A stretch of DNA of 64,000 bases from Margaritifera margaritifera (GCA_029931535.1 JAQPZY010001688.1:8221001-8285000); one strand, 5' to 3'. Positions 34,220 through 46,268 are shown, counted from the first letter of the stretch. Notes: generated by a model not told the origin, from the letters alone. Made by a program: numbers and translations.

Positions 34220-34505
34220 ACTATTCCCACATCTGCACAGCTAACTGATCCAATTGAATAGACAGCATTCCACCCATATCATTGACATACATGTATATTG
34301 TTCGACTGAATTCCAGTATGTTCATTCTTGTGATCTGAATAAAAAGTTTGTAAGACATAAAATAGTTAGCAACAACTCTTAGTAATTGATTGGAAAGTTA
34401 ACCTTTCACTTTGTCCAACTACCAAAGATTGGCTTTTTTGAACAAACCTCATAAGCTCCCCACCTGGTTAGTGATGCATCAGTTTCAACAGTAAATGCAA
34501 TCTAA
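34220..34505 (-). pseudogene. RNase H domain of the DIRS-like element, broken
   Basis: The minus strand gives AFTVETDASLTRWGAYEVCS and PIFGSWTK, then (other frame) an INYLELL-like segment, and finally YVNDMGGMLSIQLDQLAVQM with W-E. TDASL.GWGA, the IN.LELLA helix and NNMGG..S..LD.LA..IW are the signature of the RNase H of DIRS and Gypsy-type elements. At least two frame changes are needed, so it is dead. Confidence 0.75.
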
Positions 34506-34534
34506 TCTTGTCTGATTAATTTACTATTCTTATC

Positions 34535-34680
34535 CATAACATTTTGGTACCATCATTCCAGTACCTGAATACTATGTTCAGATAGTTGTATTTTACTATC
34601 ACACATTTTGGTACCACCATTCCAATTCCTGGATACTATGTTTAGATACAGTAGGTGTATTTTATTATAAAACATTTTGC
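34535..34680. repeat. About 60-bp imperfect direct duplication
   Basis: CATTTTGGTACCATCATTCC and CATTTTGGTACCACCATTCC each precede a GAATACTATGTTCAGATA-like text. Confidence 0.75.
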
Positions 34681-34978
34681 TCTCACCAAGCCCCTTAATT
34701 TGAATACTTTCCAGACATCTGTAGTGCATCAGGGCTTCCACATCTGCATAAAAGGCATTCATGAGCATACCAATAAAAAATGTCAATTCTTGTACTATAA
34801 CATATTTTGTATCAAAATGTTTCTTGGCAAGATAATGAATATATTTTCCAATTTCTCTTCAGTAAGAAAAACTTTAAACTGCACCAAGTGCAGCACAAAA
34901 CCAAAAAGGACAATTCTTTGAGATGAATTTAACATATTTCTCCACAATTATTGTGAAATCTAATGATTTATTTGTGTT

Positions 34979-35730
34979 TCAATCACAATCAATGCATTTG
35001 TGAACAAATGTGACTGTCTGTACAATCGCATCAGTTGCACACTGAGAAGTCCATGTCACATTTATCAACTCTGCCAAGGATTTAGAAATGGGTGGTTCTT
35101 TTTGGGGAGCTTTCAAGTTCAACAGCTTCCACATGCTATCAAGATTGCTTGTAGAGGAACCATTCTTATCTGGTCCTAAACCTTCAAACAATGCTCCATT
35201 TATTTTTCCACTTAAAGAAATTTGCTTAAGTTAGCTACTTTGATCAACCTCTGCAGGGGTAATATCAATTTGACCATATGGCCCTTCATTTTCTACCACT
35301 ACATGTAATTCTGATAGGCTTTCACCAAAAACACAATAAATTTCTTGTTCATTAGCCATATTTATCAATTTCTTGTTAATTATCCATATTTATCAATTTC
35401 TTGCTCATTAGCCATATCTGGAGGCATTTTATGCAAGCCCAATTTCAGCTTCAAAGCTTTGATGTCTGTTTTAGACAGGTTGTTTAGGTCTATGAGATTG
35501 GACTTTTTTAGACTGTCTAACATTTTTGTCTTATTTGATGGCTTAGCAGGTTTTCATTTTGTCATCTTTTGAACCTTAGTCACAATGGACTTCAATTTCA
35601 TGTCTTTCTTTCTTTGTCGTTTTTTGGCTTATTATCCCTTCTCACTTTAGGGGATGTTGCTGCAACCTCGCAAACAGCAGCTACATCTTCTGGACCAAAA
35701 CCCGTGAGTCAGTAATTGAGAGGACATCAT
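34979..35730 (-). pseudogene. Probable N-terminal (gag-like) region of the DIRS-like element
   Basis: A minus-strand open stretch at 34979-35191 includes MFEGLGPDKNGSSTSNLDSM and ISKSLAELINVTW, which resembles the 'P.L..SLA.L.N..W' region before the RT in related elements. Further upstream KPAKPSNKTKML and LIDLNNLSKTDIKALKLKLG are readable with frame changes, followed by a small three-copy repeat at 35335-35415. The position between the right terminal repeat and RNase H fits gag, but the family match is weak. Confidence 0.45.
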
Positions 35731-35900
35731 CCTTAATTGTCAGTAGCCATTGCAAGTGAACAAAAAGAAAATACTGCCAAACTATGGCAAGTAACAACTG
35801 TAGCTTTGACTACATCCTAAGCTGGCTACACCAACAACACAGTACTAATTCAAGCACCTACCAATGAAATATCTTACCACACGTTTGCAATGTCAGAATA

Positions 35901-36033
35901 ACTATGAAACACATGGTTCAGGTGTCCAGCTTATATAGGATGCATCAAATGACTTGAACTAAATTTATCTTCCCTTTCAAGATCACCTGTTTCCTCCTCT
36001 GATAGAATAACATGTATGTATACATGTGAGACT
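35901..36033. repeat. Right inverted terminal repeat of the DIRS-like element
   Basis: This carries ACTATGAAACACATGG through GATAGAATAACATGTATG and TATACATGTGAG. Its outer end is also the first unit of the 33-bp array that follows. Confidence 0.75.
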
Positions 36034-37405
36034 GATAGAATAACATGTATGTATACATGTAAGATTGATGAAATAACGTGTATGTATACATGTGAGACTG
36101 ATGGAATAATGTCTATGTATACATGTGAGACTGATAGAATAACATGTATGTATACATGTGAGACTGATAGAATAATGTGTATGTATACATGTGAGGCTGA
36201 TAGAATAACATGTATGTATACATGTGAGACTGATAGAATAATGTGTATGTATACATGTGAGACTGATAGAATAATGTGTATGTACACATGTGAGACTGAT
36301 AGAATAACGTGTATGTATACATGTGAGACTGATAGAATAATGTGTATGTATACATGTGAGACTGATAGAATAACATGTATGTATACATGTAAGACTGATA
36401 GAATAACGTGTATGTATACATGTGAGACTGATAGAATAACGTGTATGTATACATGTAAGGCTGATAGAATAACGTGTATGTATACATGTGAGACTGATAG
36501 AATAACGTGTATGTATACATGTAAGGCTGATAGAATAACATGTATGTATACATGTGAGACTGATAGAATAACATGTATGTATACATGTAAGGCTGATAGA
36601 ATAACGTGTATATATACATGTGAGACTGATAGAATAACGTGTATGTATACATGTAAGGCTGATAGAATAACGTGTATGTATACATGTGAGACTGATAGAA
36701 TAACGTGTATGTATACATGTAAGGCTGATAGAATAACGTGTATGTATACATGTGAGGCTGATAGAATAACCTGTATGTATACATGTGAGACTGATAGAAT
36801 AACGTGTATGTATACATGTAAGGCTGATAGAATAACGTGTATGTATACATGTAAGGCTGATAGAATAACGTGTATGTATACATGTGAGACTGATAGAATA
36901 ACATGTATGTATATATGTGAGACTGATAGAATAATGTGTATGTACACATGCGAGGCTGATAGAATAATGTGTATGTATACATGTGAGGCTTATAGAATAA
37001 CATGTATGTATACATGTGAGGCTGATAGAATAACGTGTATGTATACATGTAAGATTGATGAAATAACGTGTATGTATACATGTGAGACTGATGGAATAAT
37101 GTCTATGTATACATGTGAGACTGATAGAATAACATGTATGTATACATGTGAGACTGATAGAATAATGTGTATGTATACATGTGAGGCTGATAGAATAACA
37201 TGTATGTATACATGTGAGACTGATAGAATAATGTGTATGTATACATGTGAGACTGATAGAATAACATGTATGTATACATGTGAGACTGATAGAATAATGT
37301 GTATGTATACATGTGAGGCTGATAGAATAACATGTATGTATACATGTGAGACTGATAGAATAACATGTATGTATACATGTGAGACTGATAGAATAACATG
37401 TATGT
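36003..37405. repeat. 33-bp minisatellite, about 42 copies, grown from the DIRS terminal repeat
   Basis: The unit has TGTATGTATACATGTGAGAC and TGATAGAATAACA. The last part alternates AACG, AACA and AATG. From about 36390 to 36720 GTGAGACTG and GTAAGGCTG units alternate strictly, giving a 66-bp dimer period. A block marked by AAGATTGATGAAATAACG at 36061 recurs at 37051, exactly 990 bp (30 units) later. Open frames occur on both strands and are artefacts. Confidence 0.97.
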
Positions 37406-38157
37406 TGTTATGTATGATGTTTATATCATATTATAAATATTTTAGGAAATTATAAATGTTTCTTCGCTTTAATATTTGCTTAAATCTTAATGTTATCAGG
37501 AAAAACATGTTTAACTAGTGTCCTTGAATTAGGTTGTTTTGATCAATATGTTTTCTCAATTTGAAGGTCAAGGTTGATTTTTGTTTACAAGTAAAAATTC
37601 CATTAAGATGACTCATATTCTAGAACATTCTGTCATGTGACCAATCTTTATATATACCATGTTTGGTGGACATTTATTCAGTTTTGACATTACCATCAGT
37701 CTTGTAAAGAGCTATTACAGTTGTGAAAATTCATTCCAAATTCTAAGAGAGGAATTATTTTAAATATTCATTGGATTATAACAGTGCTCATAAACTTTTG
37801 GATTTTGGATTTTTAATTGATGATTTTGGAATTTATGTGAACTTATTCAGAGATTTTGGAATACTTCATTTTGACATCAGCACATCAAGATTTCTAGTAC
37901 ATCAGGACTTTGGAGACCATTAGCACATCATAACATTCAAGGACACAGCCGTGAATTCGGAACATTCTATATTTAGGACTTGTGATTAGAACAATCATTC
38001 TTATTGGATTATTAGGATTTCAAAACACATTACTGTAAGTGACTTTTTGATTTTTCATTTTAATTATCTAGTAATAAATTGCTTGTTGATTTTTTACTTG
38101 ATTTGTTGGTTTCACTTTCTTTCTGTTACATTTTTCTTAGACCATAGAGTCGTAACA
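37406..38157. other. Unique spacer between two arrays of the same 33-bp unit
   Basis: AT-rich text with no element or exon recognised. The flanking arrays share the unit and variants, so this may be an insertion into one former array. Confidence 0.5.
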
Positions 38158-38640
38158 ATGTATACATGTGAGACTGATAGAATAACATGTATGTATACAT
38201 GTGAGACTGATAGAATAATGTGTATGTATACATGTGAGGCTGATAGAATAACATGTATGTATACATGTGAGACTGATAGAATAATGTGTATGTATACATG
38301 TGAGGCTGATAGAATAACATGTATGTATACATGTGAGACTGATAGAATAACATGTATGTATACATGTAAGGCTGATAGAATAACATGTATGTATACATGT
38401 GAGACTGATAGAATAACATGTATGTATACATGTGAGACTGAAAGAATAACATGTATGTATACATGTGAGACTGATAGAATAACATGTATGTATACATGTG
38501 AGACTGATAGAATAACATGTATGTATACATGTGAGACTGATAGAATAACATGTATGTATACATGTGAGACTGATAGAATAACATGTATGTATACATGTGA
38601 GACTGATAGAATAACATGTATGTATACATGTGAGACTGAA
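38158..38640. repeat. 33-bp minisatellite, about 15 copies, same unit as 36003-37405
   Basis: The order of GAGACT / GAGGCT and AACA / AATG variants in the first copies matches the copies near 37110-37330, which implies a common origin. Confidence 0.96.
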
Positions 38641-38704
38641 GGCTTTATGGAGAAAAAAAATAATTTGTTGCAAAACCAAGAAAATTGATATCCACAAAAA
38701 TGAC

Positions 38705-39890
38705 TTTACAGTAGTTGTATAAGGCAAATCAGCAAATGACTTGACGATAGTTGTATAAGGCAAATCAGCAACTGACTTGACAGTAGTTGTATAAAGCAAA
38801 TCAGAAAATGACTTGACGGTAGTTGTATAAGGCAAATCAGCAACTGACTTGACAGTAGTTGTATAAGGCAAATCAGCAACTGACTTGACAGTAGTTGTAT
38901 AAAGCAAATCAGAAAATGACTTGACGGTAGTTGTATAAGGCAAATCAGCAACTGACTTGACAGTAGTTGTATAAGGCAAATCAGCAAATGACTTGACGAT
39001 AGTTGTATAAGGTAAATCAGCAAATGACTTGACAGTAGTTGTATAAGGCAAATCAGCAAATGACTTGACGGTAGTTGTATAAGGCAAGTCAGCAAATGAC
39101 TTGATGGTAGTTGTATAAGGCAAATCAGCAAATGACTTGATGGTAGCTGTATAAGGCAAATCAGCAAATGACTTGACGGTAGTTGTATAAGGCAAATCAG
39201 CAAATGACTTGATGGTAGTTGTATAAGGCAAATCAGCAAATGACTTGATGGTAGTTGTATAAGGCAAATCAGCAAATGACTTGATGGTAGCTGTATAAGG
39301 CAAATCAGCAAATGACTTGACGGTAGTTGTATAAGGCAAATCAGCAAATGACTTGATGGTAGCTGTATAAGGCAAATCAGCAAATGACTTGACGGTAGTT
39401 GTATAAGGCAAATCAGCAAATGACTTGATGGTAGTTGTATACGGCAAATGAGCAAATGACTTGACGGTAGTTGTATAAGGCAAATCAGCAAATCTTCCAC
39501 AGTAGTTGTATAAGGCAAATTAGCAAATCTTCCACAGTAGTTGTATAAGGCAAATTAGCAAATCTTCTACAGCAGTTGTATAAGGCAAATTAGCAAATCT
39601 TCCACAGTAGTTGTATAAGGCAAATTAGCAAATCTTCCACAGTAGTTGTATAAGGCAAATTAGCAAATCTTCCACAGTAGTTGTATAAGGCAAATTAGCA
39701 AATCTCCCACAGTAGTTGTATAAGGCAAATTAGCAAATATCCCACAGTAGTTGTATAAGGCAAATTAGCAAATCTCCCACAGTAGTTGTATAAGGCAAAT
39801 TAGCAAATCTCCCACAGTAGTTGTATAAGGCAAATTAGCAAATCTTCCACAGTAGTTGTATACGGCAAATCAGCAAATCTTCCACATTTG
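38705..39890. repeat. 36-bp minisatellite in two homogenised halves, about 33 copies
   Basis: The left half (to about 39485) has GACTTGACGGTAGTTGTATA and AGGCAAATCAGCAAAT. The site varies as GACGG, GACAG and GATGG (CG/CA/TG), plus GACGA. The right half has TCTTCCACAGTAGTTGTATA and AGGCAAATTAGCAAA with a 35-bp period. The switch is abrupt. A four-unit block (GCAACTGAC, GCAACTGAC, AAAGCAAATCAGAAAATG) is repeated near 38770-38940. Confidence 0.96.
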
Positions 39891-40560
39891 TGCTAAACTG
39901 CCAAATTGATTGCTTTTGCACAAATTTAATGACCATAAAATGTTAGGATTAATTTTAGTTGTGGGGGAAGGTACAGTAGCAGGTATTTTCATCTTTCTAC
40001 TTTTTTACTCACACTGCTATACAGTACTGTATTTTTCTGTGGAGGGGGTGCTCATTTTATAGAATTAAAAAAAGTATTTTTTCCAGGTCAATCTGATGAA
40101 AGGATGAAGGCACAACACGTGTCAAATTCACTCCTTGTAAAATATTAAATCCATTGCATTGTAACTAAATTGTTTACAGGTACTAGTCTTATTAAAGAAA
40201 TATATAATGTTCACAAACCTTGATAATCTTGTTCTTTGATTGCTTATGTTAATAAACTCATTTCATTTCATATCACATCTGTGACTCAACCGGAAATACA
40301 TGTCCCTAACCACTGGTAACTGGTTGTTTTAAAGCTGTGCAAAGCACCGCATTGCAGCAGTACAAATAAAATGATTACCATACCTGCACTGTAAATGTTC
40401 AGTATTCCATAACTGTGGATCTAATACATTTTTTCTTCATTTATTCTTCTTTGAATTGAAATATAATATTTAGAATTCAAGCAGTGTTAATGTTCTCATC
40501 AGAGGCACCGTTAGGGGACATATTTTTCATGACTATAGTTTGTATGTTATGGTAACATTG
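39891..40560. other. Intron 5, unique part
   Basis: No exon is supported. Confidence 0.5.
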
Positions 40561-41140
40561 AGACATCGTGAAACAAAATAATTAATGCATGAAATGGGAA
40601 TTTTTTTTTTTCTTCAGAAAATAAACTTGGTTCTTACTTTTATTTCCCATCTTTAATCATAGTATTTTATATTTCTTTATGACCATACAGTGATCAATGT
40701 TTCATCAAAGACACATTTAAGGGACATATTTTTTGTGACTATAGTTAGTCTGTTATGGTAACATTGACACATATTGTGAAACAAAATAATGTAAGAAATT
40801 TGATTTTTTTTCTTTATTTCTTTGGAACAGAAACTTGGTTCTTAGTTTTGATTTTTCTTCTTAAATCATAGTATTTGAGATTTCTTTGTGACTATACAGT
40901 GATCAATGCTTCATTTACTCAATTTGGTCTTTTCACGGTAATCAGCACTGCATAAAGCTTTGATGTACTAAACATAGTTACATTGCTTTGTCTAGGTAAA
41001 TTTGCAATTTATTAACTTTTTCTTCAGAAAATAAGCTTGGTTCTTTGGTTTATTTCTCATCTTAAAGTACAGTATTTGATACTTCTTTGTTACAATACAG
41101 TGAGCAATGTTTAATTGACTCAGCGTGGTGTTTTTAAAGG
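40560..41140. repeat. About 210-bp degenerate direct repeat, 3 copies
   Basis: Each copy has TTTCTTC(A)GAAA, AACTTGGTTCTTA, 'atttctcatcttaa.catagtatttgatatttctttgtgac' and ATACAGTGATCAATGTTT. Divergence is well above that of the short arrays, so this is old. Confidence 0.75.
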
Positions 41141-42368
41141 TAATTAGAGCAGACTAAAGCTTCGATGTGCCAAACATAATTACAATGTATTGTCTTGTAA
41201 ATTCTATCTTGGACACTGAGATATATTTTAGAAGTGCCATGATAGTCTAAATAAGTATAAATACTGGACCTGAACTTTCACATAGCATCTTGTGTTTGAT
41301 CTTGAAATGCCAGGAATGATGACACACAAGGACATACAGCGACTTTTCAAGATGATGAATAGGAATTTAAGCAATTTGATGCAATAGACTGAACTCCATC
41401 AACAAGGCAAACCTTAAAATGGCCCTTTTAAGGGCCAACCATAAAATTGGAAAGGAATACTTTCAATATTACCACTTTTTTCATTCTTTCTTCTATGATA
41501 TAAAAATATTGGTCCTGATCGGGTGCTGCAAACTGACAGGAATGGCCAGAGAAACAATCATGCACTGGTTTATTGTAAACAATTCAAATGTCGATGATCA
41601 GTGCACTATCCAAAATGGCCGACTGTTGTCACACTATGAAAATGGAGTGAAATTATCAAGATTTTAAGATGTATTATATCACATGTGTGTTATATGGCAT
41701 TTTTTCCCCTCATTCAGAAATCACATTATACATCAGCGCACATTCTACACACCAAAATACCGTATGAGACTTTGATACTTTTGCAAATAGCAATCATGCT
41801 ATGAAAATGATTTAGACCTCTGTTGTTTTCCAGAAAATTGGTACTTGTTACTTACAGGAGTTACCTGGCTGCTGTTTTGTCTCCTTTTCAAGGTCTATTC
41901 TACCATCTTTACCATTAGTTTTCAAACATTTGAGAAGAAAATTAATTTAATTAATTTATTCCTTTAAATTTCTTATAGAAGTCAAGGGGAAACTCTTATC
42001 TTATTGAATGAACATTATAGGAAAACAACATATTCTCCATACATAGTCTTTGGACACAGACAGGTAGGTTCAGACAAAGGAAGTAGGTCATACTGAAGTC
42101 TTTGAAAGAGACTAGTACATGTAGGTTCAGACAAAGGAAGTATGTCATAAAAAAATGAGAAGTACCAAATACATTATTGTTAAAATTCATTTTAAGCCTT
42201 CAAATCTTCAAATCTAGTTTTCAAAAATTCCTGTAACATCACTTCAATAAAAAAAATTATTTGCAATAAGGTGACATTACTGATTATATAAACTCTCAAA
42301 TTGAAAATGAAAAGAAGAGATAAAATAATGGTCCTCATTTTTTTTTCGTTTTGTTTCCTGCTGTACAG
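41141..42368. other. Intron 5, unique part with a short two-copy repeat at 42055-42150
   Basis: GGTTCAGACAAAGGAAGTA appears twice. The 82-codon open stretch at 41419 has no splice sites or coding character that I trust. Confidence 0.45.
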
Positions 42369-42521
42369 GTATGGTACCATCAGGAGGATCTCACCTGTTG
42401 AGCAGTAGTGAGAGTTTGGTTGGAGGAAGCAGTCAGAGTACCTCCAGCAAGGTACTGCCCCGCCCCCAAGGATGGAAAGGAAGTACACAGAGTCTACGAA
42501 GCTATGGCTCCAGGAAAGGAC
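42369..42521 (+). CDS. Coding exon 6: Ser/Gly-rich segment (symmetric 1-1)
   Basis: The acceptor is TTTCCTGCTGTACAG and the donor GGAC|GTATGT. The exon is 153 nt (51 codons), phase 1 at both ends. The frame reads GMVPSGGSHLLSSSESLVGG, then SSQSTSSKVLPRPQGWKG and TQSLRSYGSRKG. It is a serine-rich, low-complexity, basic segment with several SxxS/T and RxxS-like sites that kinases could use. The intron before it is about 12.5 kb and carries the DIRS-like retroelement and five large arrays, so an unseen exon there is possible. Confidence 0.87.
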
Positions 42522-42599
42522 GTATGTATATCATAACAATGTCTTGTACAACTTGAAACTTTCCCAAGTTGACAGTCATGTTTACCTGTGTGTAATGCT

Positions 42600-42775
42600 T
42601 ATTCAATTAAGGACAACATAAACCCTGATATGCTTTTACATAATGTACCAGCAGATCAAGACGTACACTAATCACATGAAATAATAATATAAAGTAGATT
42701 GAACAACATAAATCCTGCTTGCTTTTAGATAATGTGCCAGCTGGTACATTTTGTGATGTCAGATGTGGGTTTGTG
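42600..42775. mobile_element. Degenerate relative of the foldback MITE at 46729-46939
   Basis: ACAACATAAACCCTGATATG and ACAACATAAATCCTGCTTGC occur in tandem, each followed by an ATAATGT.CCAGC block. The same words form the arms of the 46729 element. The second half contains a small hairpin (GTGCCAGCTGGTAC). Confidence 0.5.
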
Positions 42776-42844
42776 TTTGCATTTGGGTGTGAAATATTGT
42801 ACTAAAAAATATTTATGAGGACTAATTGTTTTGGTAGTGGTCAA

Positions 42845-43305
42845 CAAGCTTGCAAGTTGTTTGTCAGTCACTGCCATAAAAACAGGCTTGTGAGTTGTTT
42901 GTCAGTCACTGCCAGGCTTGCGAGTTGCATGTCAGTCACTGCCATAAAAACAGGCTTGCGAGTTGCATGTCAGTCACTGCCATAAAAACAGGCTTGTGAG
43001 TTGTTTGTCAGTCACTGCCAGGCTTGCGAGTTGCATGTCAGTCAGTGCCATAAAAACAGGCTTGTGAGTTGCTTGTCAGCTACTGCCATACCAACAAGTT
43101 TGTGAATTGCTTGTCAGTCACTGCCAGGCTTGCGAATTGCATGTCAGTCACTGCCATAACAACCAGCTTGTGAGTTGCTTGTCAGTCACTGCCATACCAA
43201 CAAGCTTGTGAGTTGCTTGTCAGTCACTGCCATAACAACAAGCTTGTGAGTTGCTTGTCAGTCACTGCCATAACAACAAGCTTGTGAGTTGCTTGTCCGT
43301 CACTG
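42845..43305. repeat. 36-bp minisatellite, about 13 long and several short copies
   Basis: The unit has AACAAGCTTGTGAGTTGCTT and GTCAGTCACTGCCATA. Units lacking CATAAAAACA alternate with full ones. GCTTGCGAG and GCTTGTGAG alternate (CG/TG). Confidence 0.94.
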
Positions 43306-43734
43306 CCAAAGCAATTAATCCACATGAATATATTTCAGTACAAATTCAATAACCTATTTATTGTATACTTTCAACCATTAATAGACATGCAATCGTTATT
43401 TTATACAGCTGTCATTGAAACAGAAACTAAAATGTTCTGTCTGAAAAATTAAATTTAGCTTCACTTGAATGAGTTTATGAGAGCTATCACCATCTTAAAT
43501 TCTCAATAAATGAATCCCATTCATGCTTTCTTCTTTATGACATCACCTAGTACTGGTGACATCAATTGGACTTATATTATGTTGCCAGTAACGTTTTCAT
43601 AACAGCGAAATACTGGTACTTTTTATTGTTTTGTGATGAAACATATCGATTTCTGTAATTAATCAGCTTCATCATTTTCTGAACATATTCTTTTACTTAC
43701 AAGTAGCAAATTTAAAAAATTTGGTATAAAGTCA

Positions 43735-44510
43735 GCTCAAGATTGTACAAAATGTGTGTCTCTGTCCTTGCAAATGGCAGTTCTGCTGATGTTTGCAATT
43801 TCATTTTCTGGTCAGCAAAATTGAAACTGAGATACAATAGGGGTATATATGTCATCTGCCTGACTTTGGTTTCTGCAGCAAAACTTTACCAAGAATTGTT
43901 GCATTTCAGATTTGGCATGCAGCTTTATATTGATGAGACCTTGAATGAGTTTGATTTTCAGCATTCATTGACATCCTTTTCAGGAGTTATGCCTTTATAA
44001 CTTTACCAAGAGTTGTTGGATTTCAACCAAATTTTATTTGTCTCTTTTTATTGATGAGACCTACTGTGAGTTCTGTTTCTAGCATTCCATGACCTCATTT
44101 ATAGAAGTTAAATGTCCTGCCAGTCCACGTAACTTTGGTTTCTGCAGCATAACTTGACCAAGGATTGTTGGATTTAAACCAATTTTTGTGTGTGACTTTT
44201 GTTAATGAGGTCTTGAATGAATTAAATTTCCAGCATTTCATAACATTATTTACAAGAGTTATGGTCCCTGATGTTCCTCCTGTCATTGATTTCCGCAGCA
44301 TTACTTTTACAGGGATTGTTGGATTTCAATGAAGTTTTTGGCATGTAGCTTCATATTAATGAGAACTTGAATGAATTTAATTTGCAGTGTTCCACATTAT
44401 CCTTTAGAAGAATTATGACCCATAATTGAATGAATTTAATATGCAGTGTTCCACATTGTTCTTTAGAAGAATTATGACCCATAATTGACTGATCTGACTT
44501 GGGTTTCAGC
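43735..44510 (+). mobile_element. Dispersed element with about 155-bp internal repeats
   Basis: Four or five imperfect units carry GGTTTCTGCAGCA(T)AACTT, ACCAAGAATTGTTGGATTTC, a TTGGCATGTAGCTTTATATTGATGAGACCTTGAATGAG-like block, a TTTCAGCATTCCATGAC-like block and AGAGTTATG.CC. I recall this layout as a common bivalve repeat. A 59-bp piece is duplicated at 44370-44490. Confidence 0.6.
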
Positions 44511-44689
44511 AGCATTTACTAATCTGTACATGTCTTTTTGAGAAAAATAATTACTTTTCTCCCTGTATTGCCATTAATTATTCAGTGTTGTTAATTTGTA
44601 TATAACTTGTTTTGTGTAATATATGTCATTCAGATAAACTTAGAAATTAATCATTGATATGATATGGCATGCAAAGAAATAAATCAATC

Positions 44690-45505
44690 ATGTTGTAATT
44701 GTGTATGATAGAAAACTAATCAGTCATGTTGTAATTGTGTATGATAGAAAACTAATCAGTCATGTTGTAGTTTTTGTATGATAGAAAAATAATCAGTTAA
44801 GTTGTTGTTTTGTATGATAGAAAAATATCAGTCACGTTGTTGTTTTCTATGATAGAAACTAATCAGTTATGTTGTAGTTGTGTATAATAGAAAATAATCA
44901 GTTATGTTGTAGTTGTGTATGATAGAAAAATATCAGTCATGTTGTTCTTTTGTATGATAGAAAACTAATCAGTCAAGTTGTTGTTTTGTTATATAGAAAA
45001 CTAATCAGTCTTGTTGTAGTTTTGTATGATAGAAAACTAATCAGTCATGTTGTTTTGTATGATAGAAAAATGTCAGTCATGTTGTTGTTTTGTATGATAG
45101 AAAACTAATCAGTTATGTTGTTGTGTATGACAGAAAACTAATCAGTCAAGTTGTTGTTGTGTATGATAGAAAACTAATCAGTTATGTTGTTATGTATGAC
45201 AGAAAACTAATCAGTCAAGTTGTTGTGTATGATAGAAAACTAATCAGTCAAGTTGTTGTTGTGTATGATAGAAAACTAATCAGTCAAGTTGTTGTGTATG
45301 ATAGAAAACTAATCAGTCAAGTTGTTGTTGTGTATGATAGAAAACTAATCAGTTATGTTGTTGTGTATGACAGAAAACTAATCAGTCAAGTTGTTGTTGT
45401 GTATGATAGAAAACTAATCAGTCATGTTGTAGTTGTGTATGGTAGAAAAATATCAGTCATGTTGTTGTTTTGTATGATAGTAAACTAATCAGTCATGTTC
45501 TAAAG
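44690..45505. repeat. 33-36 bp minisatellite, about 24 copies
   Basis: The unit has TGTATGATAGAAAACTAATC and AGTCATGTTGTTGTT. The right part is homogenised with two alternating lengths. A detached block of the same unit is at 46070-46268. Confidence 0.95.
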
Positions 45506-46069
45506 TACAAGTCATACAGGTCATATAGGTGTTTAGTACCAGTTATTTCAGTAATGAATGCCATTCTTTACAATTTGATTACACATACATTAAATTGGAG
45601 ATTATTCACTTTATTTGGATCCTCATACATCCATATTCCTTTGAAGGTTATTATTTACATGCTCCAAGAAATACATATGGCAAAATCAGTGTTAAAGTAC
45701 GTGGACATTTTTGGATGAGGTCAACCTAAAGGTGTGATCCAGTACAAACCGGATTGAATGCTGCATGCTGTGATGTCGCAATGAAAGCTGCACGTGTTGA
45801 AAAAAAAATGTGTACTACTTTGTTATTTTTTATGATTAGAATCAACATGCTCTTTTCTTGACCCAGTTTAGTACCTGGCAACCCTTGTAAAAGTTTATAG
45901 CAATCAATAATCTTTATCTGAAAGTTTTTTGACAATATTTAAGGTGCAGAGCAGTCAACAATCAGGATTGAATAGACTTTGGTTAAACTATATTAGTAGT
46001 AAATTTTAGAACAACAATTAATATTTAATTTAAGATGAGTAAATGTGCATACATGACCATGTTGACATA
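45506..46069. other. Unique spacer between two blocks of the same array
   Basis: No exon or element is recognised. Confidence 0.5.
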
Positions 46070-46268
46070 CGCTTTAGTTGTGTATGATAGACAACTAATT
46101 AGTCATGTTGTTGTGTATGATAGAAAAATAATCAGTCATGTTGTAGTTGTGTGTGATAGGAAACTAATCAGTCATGTTGTAGTTGTGTATGATAGAAAAG
46201 TAATCAGTCATGTTGTAGTTGTGTATGATAATCAGTCATGTCGTAGTTGTGTATGATAATCAGTCATG
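46070..46268. repeat. Second block of the 44690-45505 unit, about 6 copies
   Basis: AGTTGTGTATGATAGAAAA and CAGTCATGTTGT recur with the same variants. Confidence 0.92.

Larger units (their letters stand above)
30494..36033 (-). mobile_element. Decayed DIRS-like tyrosine-recombinase retrotransposon
   Basis: The limits are inverted terminal repeats. 30494-30635, read on the minus strand, and 35901-36033, read on the plus strand, share ACTATGAAACACATGG, AGGTGTCCAG, TTATATAGGATGCATCA, GTTTCCTCCT and AGAATAACATG.TATGTATACATG in the same order. Inside, on the minus strand from high to low coordinates, are an N-terminal gag-like region (about 35730-34979), an RNase H domain with TDASL..WGAYE and NDMGG..S...D.LA..MWE, and a tyrosine recombinase. 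DIRS elements are known for inverted terminal repeats, an RT/RNase H and a tyrosine recombinase in place of a DDE integrase. No reverse transcriptase domain is visible, so the RT appears deleted. Several later insertions (G-rich array, foldback MITE) split it. It cannot be active. Confidence 0.78.

Noticed and set aside
36016..37455. A 479-codon open frame with a CETDRITCMYT-like period, Cys-rich
   Set aside because: It is the 33-bp array. The Cys spacing looks like a repeat protein only because the unit length is a multiple of three.
38137..39483. A 448-codon minus-strand frame running across two arrays
   Set aside because: It joins two unrelated minisatellites by chance; the two halves have different periods and no common gene signal.
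41419..41667. An 82-codon open stretch that starts with ATG
   Set aside because: No splice sites in a matching phase, base composition like the intron, and no recognisable protein features.
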